This document shows positions 57,650-64,000 of a DNA stretch of 64,000 nt, piece by piece. The notes beneath the pieces were generated by a model. It was not told the DNA's origin. It was given only the letters and a program-made list of their open reading frames with translations, and made no database searches. Made by a program: the position numbers and the translations under genes. Positions within the stretch are counted from its first letter, which is position 1; every line of letters begins with the position of its first letter. Source of the stretch: Diphasiastrum complanatum (lineage: Eukaryota; Streptophyta; Lycopodiopsida; Lycopodiales; Lycopodiaceae). The stretch lies in contig CM055094.1 in assembly GCA_029204225.1 (NCBI GenBank), positions 24,760,541 through 24,824,540 of the forward strand. The letters run 5' to 3'.

Positions 57650-58445
57650 CTACCAAAAGAGATCGTCTTCACTTAGGGATCACAAAAATTCAGCACCTTT
57701 GCTGATTTTTTGGAGTGAAGATCCGGTTTTTGACTCTTTTCCGTTTTGCAGGAGGGCGCCACACATCAAAGAAGATAACAAGATTTTGGGCGCCCAAAAA
57801 TCAGGTTGTTGTTTGCTAATTTTTCAGGTTGCAGGAAGGCACCATTAATTATCTTCTTCGGGGCTTCTTTTAGGTCGCCCACATCTGTGTAGGTTTATCC
57901 TACTTCTGTTGGTCCGCTGCTGCCCTATTTTTCAGGTTTGCTCCTTTGCAGGAGGGCGCCCATCTACAAGCAATTTCTATTCTTTTGATTTGGCTGAAAA
58001 ATCAGCACCCTTGCTGATTTTACAAAGTGAAGATCCGTTTCTTTTTGCTTGTTTCCAGGTGTGGAAGAAGGCGCTAATTTTTTTGTGATGATCCGATCAC
58101 ATTCCAAGGCTGAAAATTGGACAGCATATTACCATTTGTAGAGTGTTGCAACAGCCCTTTCTGTGTGTGTATTGTTCACACTTTTTGGCAAGAAAGAAGG
58201 GTTCCGAAAAAAGCTTTGTTGGAGGCTAACCTGATTCTTTGCTTGCTGGTTTTTGAGTTTGTAATGCAATTTCAGGCTGAAATTTTCAGCACACAAGGCT
58301 TGTAGGAGGGCAAGTTCCTACATCCATCTACTGTATGGTTTCGACACATTCCGGTGCTGATTTGTCAGATTTAATACTTGCTAGTTTTTGTGTCTTTTAG
58401 GGCACATTTAGGGTTTGAAAAAGTTTATCTTCTTGGCTGGTTCTA
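57650..58445 (+). repeat. Leader with degenerate 'gcaggagggcgcc' repeats
   Basis: The motif recurs near 57750, 57830, 57950 and (degenerate) 58065, and 'atcagcaccttgctgatttt'-like segments at about 57690 and 58000 are followed by 'agtgaagatccg'. This indicates old tandem duplication of some 300 bases in the untranslated leader. Confidence 0.65.
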
Positions 58446-59153
58446 ATGGCAACAGATTTGGGAGCGATTCGTACTTGTTCAAGTGAAGATATGTTGGATG
58501 GCACCAACTATTCTTCATGGAGTTGCAAGCTAAGATTTTGCATCGATGTGATGATCAAGATTTTATCGGTAACAAGATCTATCTTATACCATTTGAGATT
58601 TTGCAAGACCTCTAAAAGTGCTTGGGAAACACTTTTAAAGATGTACCGAATAAAGGATTCATCATCATGCTTTCTCCTCTCTACTTCATCCTCTTTGAAG
58701 GTACAAAGTCATGCAAAGTTTGATCATTGTCTTTCTACAAGTACAAGTTTGCATTGGAATGTTGGTATGGTAAAGCATTCTTCTTCTCTTGAGCCATTTG
58801 CTGCAAATGATGGATGCATTAGTGAAGAACTTTATGAGCAAGCTTCTCAAGATAATGTTTTGGAAAAGGCTGAAATCAAGCATTCTTTGAAGCCATTTTG
58901 TACTAATGGAGGAGGGGAAAAAATCATGTCAATTAGTACATTGGTTCAAAGTGGCGTGTTGCTGGATTTTTTGAGTGTTCGAAGTGGCAAGCTGTTGGTT
59001 TTTTTCTTGAAGATGGTGGACACCAGATTCAGCCATGGTTTATTGATCATTTTTACCTACTTTGGATGGAGCATGCTTGTCTTCACTCTTCGACTTGATG
59101 CTACTGCACTTCGTATTCTACATCTCTTCTACATCAGGCATGATTGGGGCTGA
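58446..59153 (+). CDS. Gag-derived open frame of the non-autonomous Copia element
   Basis: ATG at 58446 opens 235 codons without a stop. Residues 1-75 are gag-like (LDGTNYSSWSCKLRFCIDV, TSKSAWETLLKMY). The rest, Ser-rich then hydrophobic (MVDTRFSHGLLIIFTYFGW), resembles no gag or pol domain I know. No zinc knuckle is present. The frame ends 187 bases before the 3' LTR. It may encode an altered gag or simply be a surviving open stretch after internal deletion. Confidence 0.55.
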   Translation: MATDLGAIRTCSSEDMLDGTNYSSWSCKLRFCIDVMIKILSVTRSILYHLRFCKTSKSAWETLLKMYRIKDSSSCFLLSTSSSLKVQSHAKFDHCLSTSTSLHWNVGMVKHSSSLEPFAANDGCISEELYEQASQDNVLEKAEIKHSLKPFCTNGGGEKIMSISTLVQSGVLLDFLSVRSGKLLVFFLKMVDTRFSHGLLIIFTYFGWSMLVFTLRLDATALRILHLFYIRHDWG

Positions 59154-59330
59154 GATTTTGGCTACTTCGACTACTTCAAGCTGAAGTTGTTTTTGGCAAC
59201 ATTAAGCTTGGACAGCAAGCTACATCTTTTCTTTTTTGGCTACATGGAGTTTTGGGCACCATGCAACACTTTGCATTTTTGTTGCAATTTTCCATACTTC
59301 ATGTCATGTTATGTTTTTTATATTATCATT

Positions 59331-59339
59331 TAAGGAGGG
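59331..59339 (+). promoter_or_regulatory. Polypurine tract
   Basis: AAGGAGGG adjoining the 3' LTR start. Confidence 0.75.
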
Positions 59340-59766
59340 TGTTGGAAGTAATAAATGATAATGTTAGTTTCCCATAGGTTACTTTGACCCAAAAGGTCGA
59401 GACTTGTGTAACCATGGGTTAGGTTTATTATTTAGACCATGTTAAGTCAGTTCTAGTTGAGTTGGACCCAATTCTGGTCCAGTAGTAATTCGTGGGTACA
59501 AGTAAAGTCTAATTATGTTAAGGGACCCTATCTTGACTTTTAGGGGTGCCCTATAATTAGTAGTGGGTCTTGGAAGGTTCTAGAACTTAGGGTTTGGAAG
59601 AGTTTAGGCCCTTGGAAGGCCTATTTATAGGTACCCAGTGTTCATTTGTAATTCATTCCCTTTCAAGCATTGCTACTACTTTCTCTCTCCTTGAGGGCAC
59701 CTAACCCTCTCCCTCTTCTTCTTCTTCCTCTTTTTCTTCTTCTTGTATATGGAGATTGAATGTTAG
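59340..59766 (+). repeat. 3' LTR, truncated at its end
   Basis: Starts TGTTGGAAG and follows the 5' LTR to 'gaatgttaga', where similarity stops; the final segment with TTTCCTACA is absent. Confidence 0.88.
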
Positions 59767-60159
59767 AATGGGAGTGTATGAAACGTCTCCAAAAGCAATA
59801 AAAAAAAGATACATGTAAATCTAATTGCTAGTAAAACTAAAATGAATATAATGCAAATGGTGTCTAACTACAACTATAATTGTATGGAATGCTATCATAA
59901 TATCCTACTACTATTGAAGAAAGTTGTAAAGGGGGTTGTTGTTGGAGTATGTCCAGGATATGCTACCGACGTCATCGTGGAGGTCCATGGTAGGGCATGT
60001 AGCTCTAATAAAAGCATGACTCCGAGTGATGCACTGTCTCTAGTCTCTATGTTGAGAAATGTCCTCATCATCATCACTAGCATCTGACTCTGGATTTGCT
60101 CGTGGTCTCCTGGAGAAGAATGTAATTTGGAGCTATGTGTTGACATGATTTTGCCGAGC
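59767..60159. other. Unassigned spacer
   Basis: Overlapping open frames of about 80 codons occur on both strands with no motif recognised. Confidence 0.35.
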
Positions 60160-60900
60160 TGACTAACATAGATCCTGTCATAGTAGAGACATCTCCTATA
60201 TCATGAGTGCAACACAGCGTGGATCATCATATGCTATAACGAACTGCAATGTAACATGTGCATGTCAAATAAATAGGTAGTGATATCTCTCCCTGATCTC
60301 TTAGTAGACTAGGCATCTAAATAAAAAGTGATCCTCGGTTTCCACCTCAACTAAGGAATATAACTAGAAAGGCCTCTCCTCCCTTGGTGTACCCTGGAAG
60401 CATCCAATCTCAATCTCAAGCTGATGTAATGAGAATTTGAGCTATCCCAATGTAAATCTAAGGCCATGAGATAATCCTAAATTCAGATAGTGAGGTAGAA
60501 TTGGGAACTCTATTGTATCCAACTCCAAAAAGTGAGTTCGATACTAGCTGGGTTTTACCCCTAACCGGCCCTGCCATGCTCGATCAAGATATGCTCTAAA
60601 TAGGAACCGTTTTATGTAATTGTGGATGCTCGATGGAAGGTCAATGATAGAAATGCCAAGTGCGTCAAGTAAATGGGAGGCTCGGAAAAACCATGACAAT
60701 TGATAACCCTGACTATGAAGGTGTTGATGTAAGTGGGTTGCCTATGTGCATCTTTGCTCAACTGTGGGAAACAACCTAACTCACTAGCTCTCATGCATAT
60801 GTATGAAAAATAATAGATCTCTCCCAATAATGAAATCCATAAGGTCTCTAACAATAGACAACAAATATAAACCATTACAATTCCATACTCCAATACATAC
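60160..60900 (-). mobile_element. LINE relic 3 (C-terminal part)
   Basis: The minus strand reads HRQPTYINTFIVRVI, then THFLELDTIEFPIL, LGQLKFSLHQLEIEIG and TPREERP, the region after RT in this LINE family. HFLEL and LGQLK(V/F)S are shared with relics 1 and 2. Only the 3' part is present, as expected from 5'-truncated LINE insertion. Confidence 0.65.
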
Positions 60901-61151
60901 CCATGCCAAGGGGCCCCAATTCCCTATTGACGGGAGCTGCTAGCTACACTATCAAGGTAGCGAATCTAATCATCTTGGTAAATCACACGTCTACATGACA
61001 CCTTGGCTTCCTGGAAGGCTTGATGCCTACAATTTCTTCAATTTGTCCGTCATCTTACTACTCATCTCGTCTTCTCATCTAGGAGCATTAGTGTGTTTCA
61101 ATAAGTGCAATTTCTAGCTTGATTTCGTGATGTCTCTGTTTTTCTTTCATA
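60901..61151. other. Leader or spacer before Gypsy gag
   Basis: No LTR border or primer site was recognised in front of the gag start. Confidence 0.4.
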
Positions 61152-62308
61152 ATGGAAGATGATAGAGTTGATATTCCACTCAGTCCACCTGTTTTCCTCC
61201 CATCACCACCACCCAGCCCTGTGCTTAGCCCTGACCGTAACCCGCTTATAGTTGCTGCTAGTTCGTCTGCTGATCTTTCCTCTTCTGTGCAAGCTCGCAT
61301 GGATAGTATGGAGAAGACCATCGCAGAGATGTGAGAGATGCTCTCCTCTGTAGTTGGTGGTTATGCGTCTTCTTCGCAGCATGCTCCGCGTTATCCTTAT
61401 CCATTTTTGTCTTCTGCGGTTCGTCCTATGTTACCTCCACCCTACCCAGAAGACAAAGATTTTAAGCCTACTTATTTTGTAGGAAATACTTCCCAGAGGA
61501 CACCTAATGTTGTAAACCAGTGGTTGCATCAGTGGGACGATCATTTTGATTTGAAGCGGGCCCCAACCGAGGAGGATTGGCGAGTCCGCAGAGCTACTTA
61601 CCATTTCACTGATTTTGCTGACAGGTGGTGGCGCAAGTTGTTAAAGTTTAGTCAGGCTCCATCCACCGGGATTGATTTCAAGCGGGCTTTTAGAGCTCAG
61701 TTCATTCCTCCACATGAACATGTGTGTGCGACGGATGCTTGGTTTTTGCATCGTCAGGGGCAGTACATGGTGCAGGAATATGCTGATAAGTATCGCGAGA
61801 CGCTTATCAAGATTCCAGAAGAGATTCCCGAGTGGATCGTAGTCCACAAGTTTATTTTTGGCCTTCGCAAAGAGTTGAGGCCTTCAGTTCTTAATGAAAG
61901 GTGCAAGACCTTGGAGGAGGCCGTTGCAACAGCCCTTAACTTCGAAGGTAACGTGCATAACAAGGCTGAATCTAGAGTGGCAAGTGGGCCCTAGAAGAAG
62001 GGTTCACGAGAGTCTGGCCAAGCTGGTCAGAAGAACTTATCGCAGAGGGATCCTATCCAGATGCAGCAGACTTTGAAGCGAAAAGAGGCATCTCCTATGG
62101 CTTGTCAGGCTTACAACAAGTCTCCCCTCAGTCCAGAGCAAACGGAGAAGGCCAAGAAAGACGGATTATGATTTTTCTGTCTTGGCAGGCATCTTGTCAA
62201 AGATTGTCCTTGCCGCACCGACACGACGCAAAATGTTTTACAGCAGCGTCAAGATAATGACAAGGATGAGGAGATTTTGGAAGACTTATTAGTAAGTGAC
62301 GATGTGTA
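61152..62308 (+). pseudogene. Gypsy gag with three in-frame stops
   Basis: ATG at 61152 (MEDDRVDIPLSPP). One frame runs with TGA at 61332, TAG at 61992 and TGA near 62168 to the stop at 62306. It holds a Pro/Ser-rich N-terminus, the gag domain (VNQWLHQWDDHFDL, YHFTDFADRWWRKLL, VQEYADKYRETLIKIPEEIP) and FFCLGRHLVKDC. That last stretch is the knuckle: its first Cys falls on the third stop (TGA), giving x-x2-C-x3-H-x4-C. Confidence 0.85.
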
Positions 62309-62639
62309 GGTAGCTTGTATAGTTTTTCTTTCTTTTGCATGTATATAAAGTTTGGACATGAGGGTATGTCTCATGTTTTAAAAGGGGGGGAGACCATTTG
62401 TTGAGGGTCCTCTTGTTACCTGTATGCAAATAAAGAGAATGGAGATTCAGTATTTGTGGTTTTGTTATGTGAATGTTGATTCTAGTTTTGATTCTTATGT
62501 TGGTAATAATCAGATAAGCACACTCACTAATAAACCACAAGAAGCTTCATTTACTTTTGCATCCCCTAGTGCACATGCATTTTCATTACAGCCTAGATGT
62601 GACCCAACAAGTGAGTTGGAGAAGTCCATCTGCACTCAA
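62309..62639. other. Spacer between gag and RT of the Gypsy element
   Basis: Protease would be expected here and is not found. A G8 run precedes 'agaccatttgttgagggtcc' near 62390, which looks like a polypurine tract and may mark an internal junction with another element. Confidence 0.4.
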
Positions 62640-63722
62640 TTTAAACACGTGCTAATTTGTGATATGCCAGAGGGATTGCTGCCTAGTCGGAACATTGATC
62701 ATCGTATTGAGCTCGTTCCAGGGGCAAGTCGGTATGTAGGCATCCTTATAGGATGAGGCTAAGCAAGTCCGGTATGTAGGCATCCTTATAGGATGAGCCT
62801 AAAAGAGGAAGAGGAAGTCAGAAAGATGTTGGAGAAGTATCTCAAGCTGGGATACATCCGTCCTAGTTATTCACCTTTCGCCTCTCCTATTTTACTTGTC
62901 AAGAAAAAGGATGGTAGTTTCCGGATGTGTGTAGATTACAGAGGATTGAATAAGATCATTGTAAAGCACAAGTATCCGATGGCTAGGATTGATGATCTAC
63001 TGGATGTGTTGCAAGTGCAACCATTTTCAGTAAGATAGATCTCAAAACTGGATACCATCAAATACGGATTCGAGATGAAGACCTCCAGAAGACAACATTC
63101 CGAACCCGTTTCGGTCATTATGAGTTTTGGTTATGCCATTTGGGTTAACCAATGCCCCAGCCACAGTCATGATGCTCATGAACGATGTCTTGCGAGACTA
63201 TATGGGCAAGTTTGTCGTCAATTTTATTGACGATATAGTGGTTTTTAGTAAAGCAGCCGAGGAGCATGAGGTTTATCTCAAGACCATATTGGATATTGGG
63301 CAAGTTACAAGCTTCTGTCTTGTATGCCAATGCTCAGAAGACAGAGTTGTGTAAGACTCGCGTTGAGTATTTGCGTCACGTAGTGACAACTGAGGGTATT
63401 TCGGTTCACCCAGCCAAGGCGGTTGTGGTTAAGAAGTGGGCGAGGCCTGCCGATATATGCCAATCACAATCTTTCTTAGGCTTTTGTAAGTTCTACCTGC
63501 GGTTCATCAGGAATTATTCCTAGATAGCTGCTCCTCTAACGGACCAGTTAAGGAAAAACAACACTGTGGTTCGATGGGATGCTGAAGTTCAGCAACGTTT
63601 TGAGAACTTGAACGAGTCGCTGGCCACAGCTCCAGTTCTCAAGGTTGTGGATACCTAGAAACCTTTTGACCTAGAGACAAACGCAAGTGGCATTGTCGTA
63701 GGTGCAGTGTTGAGCCAAGAGG
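62640..63722 (+). pseudogene. Gypsy reverse transcriptase, nearly complete, frameshifted
   Basis: Motifs in order: MPEGLLPSRNIDHRIELVPG, the duplicated segment, [34 protein letters not shown], then a shift to [14 protein letters not shown] and [10 protein letters not shown], then [12 protein letters not shown] and NFIDDIVVFSK (catalytic FIDD), YLRHVVTTEGI, SFLGFCKFYLRFI and, after a TAG, APLTDQLRK and a second TAG before KPFDLETNASG, the RNase H start. Catalytic Asp residues are present. Only a few changes separate it from an open frame. Confidence 0.88.
62724..62802 (+). repeat. 39/40-bp tandem duplication at the RT entry
   Basis: Units 62724-62762 and 62763-62802 both read 'gcaagtc(c)ggtatgtaggc' and 'atccttataggatgag'. 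In relatives GAS..RHPYR occurs once just before the RT domain, so the duplication is new and shifts the frame. Confidence 0.9.
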
Positions 63723-64000
63723 GTAAATGTAATAGATCCTAACACCACAGTAGGGCAAACACTAACTGATCCACCCAACCTTGCCTACTCCCTGATATAG
63801 AGTAAGCCCCTCCTAGCCTAGTGAGAGGACTGGTAGCATGCAATTGCCAAGTGTCGGCCACGTATCACCGACGTGGCCGACTGCACGTCGGGACCCAACT
63901 GGGAGCCCTATCCTGCTGACAGGGTCCCTAGGCTGTGTTAGGCCCGCCATAGCTATGGACCGTGCTGAGGCACACTATTCACACTGTCTTGCCCTGTTGG
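63723..64000. repeat. GC-rich LTR-like sequence at the window end
   Basis: Begins TGTAATAGATCC at 63726, where RNase H is cut off. More GC-rich than the surroundings, with an 11-bp perfect inverted repeat GTCGGCCACGT/ACGTGGCCGAC at 63853-63881. It continues past the window, so type cannot be settled. Confidence 0.4.

Larger units (their letters stand above)
57149..59766 (+). mobile_element. Non-autonomous LTR element with Copia gag remnant
   Basis: Two LTRs of about 430-458 bp in direct orientation flank 1.7 kb with a primer site, a leader with repeats, one open frame starting in Copia gag, and a polypurine tract. No pol domain is present. The LTRs are about 96% identical by eye count, so it is older than the 46225 element. 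The 3' LTR lacks the last 40 bases of the 5' LTR. Confidence 0.85.
61152..63722 (+). mobile_element. Gypsy element, gag and RT parts, 5' and 3' truncated
   Basis: Gag, a knuckle remnant, then after a gap with no protease the RT and the start of RNase H in the same orientation. It ends near 63722, where GC-rich LTR-like sequence begins. Related to, but distinct from, the 6745 family: its gag and RT share motifs with clear differences. It has two or three frameshifts and several stops. Confidence 0.85.

Noticed and set aside
62165-62170. TGA at a Cys position as selenocysteine
   Set aside because: Land plants lack the selenocysteine pathway, and the element has other stops.
1-64000. tRNA, rRNA or CRISPR features
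   Set aside because: None seen. The 'tggtatcagagcc' strings are retrotransposon primer sites, not tRNA genes.

Overview
The window reads as a transposon-dominated stretch of a large plant nuclear genome. The evidence is plant-type Copia and Gypsy LTR retrotransposons with initiator-Met-tRNA primer sites, LINE, CACTA, MULE and hAT relics, AT-rich spacers, and exons of a land-plant NhaD-type plastid Na+/H+ antiporter separated by introns of up to 3.3 kb. Low gene density suggests a fern, lycophyte or gymnosperm, but the sequence does not settle which. No rRNA, tRNA or CRISPR feature was seen.

Layout. 1-2.66 kb: pol relic of a Copia element (minus). 2.65-3.4 kb: dispersed repeat with a period near 170-190 bp, second copy at 31.2-31.96 kb. 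4.5-5.5 kb: partial LTR, Copia 3' remnant and a MULE transposase fragment. 6.7-9.65 kb: truncated Gypsy with a complete 668-bp LTR. 11.48-18.29 kb: six exons of the antiporter (NHD1-like), with an in-frame TGA, one exon not found and the 5' third absent, so probably a pseudogene or partial copy. 18.7-19.55 kb: an element bounded by (AT)n and short inverted termini, carrying an 84-bp GC-rich array. 19.88-20.55 kb: a 186-bp inverted repeat, nearly 99% identical between arms, whose loop holds one exon recognisable as retromer subunit VPS35.

22.06-25.4 kb: LTR (828 bp), primer site and degraded gag of a Copia family lacking visible pol; a second gag lies inverted at 29.1-29.96 kb and a shared downstream module recurs at 30.4-30.86 kb. 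27.5-28.7 kb: CACTA transposase relic. 34.4-37.2 and 38.6-39.7 kb: two LINE relics (minus) with endonuclease, RT and C-terminal parts, plus a third fragment at 60.2-60.9 kb. 41.0-41.46 kb: LTR plus primer site. 43.2 kb: hAT transposase relic. 43.7-44.9 kb: Gypsy integrase-chromodomain relic.

45.1-53.4 kb is a nested structure: a minus-strand Gypsy (same family as 6.7-9.65 kb) interrupted inside integrase by a complete 5.3-kb plus-strand Gypsy (46225-51524). Its two 441-bp LTRs differ at 5 sites. That element has gag, protease, integrase C-terminus and chromodomain, but in place of RT, RNase H and integrase core it carries about 1.4 kb of largely open, unrecognised sequence. 55.3-56.1 kb: old Gypsy RT. 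57.15-59.77 kb: a second non-autonomous LTR element (Copia gag remnant only). 61.15-63.7 kb: Gypsy gag plus RT, joined at its 3' side to GC-rich LTR-like DNA at the window end.

How it fits together: the only host-gene material is the antiporter segment and the VPS35 exon. The rest is layered LTR and non-LTR insertion and decay, and the most recent datable event is the 46225-51524 insertion.
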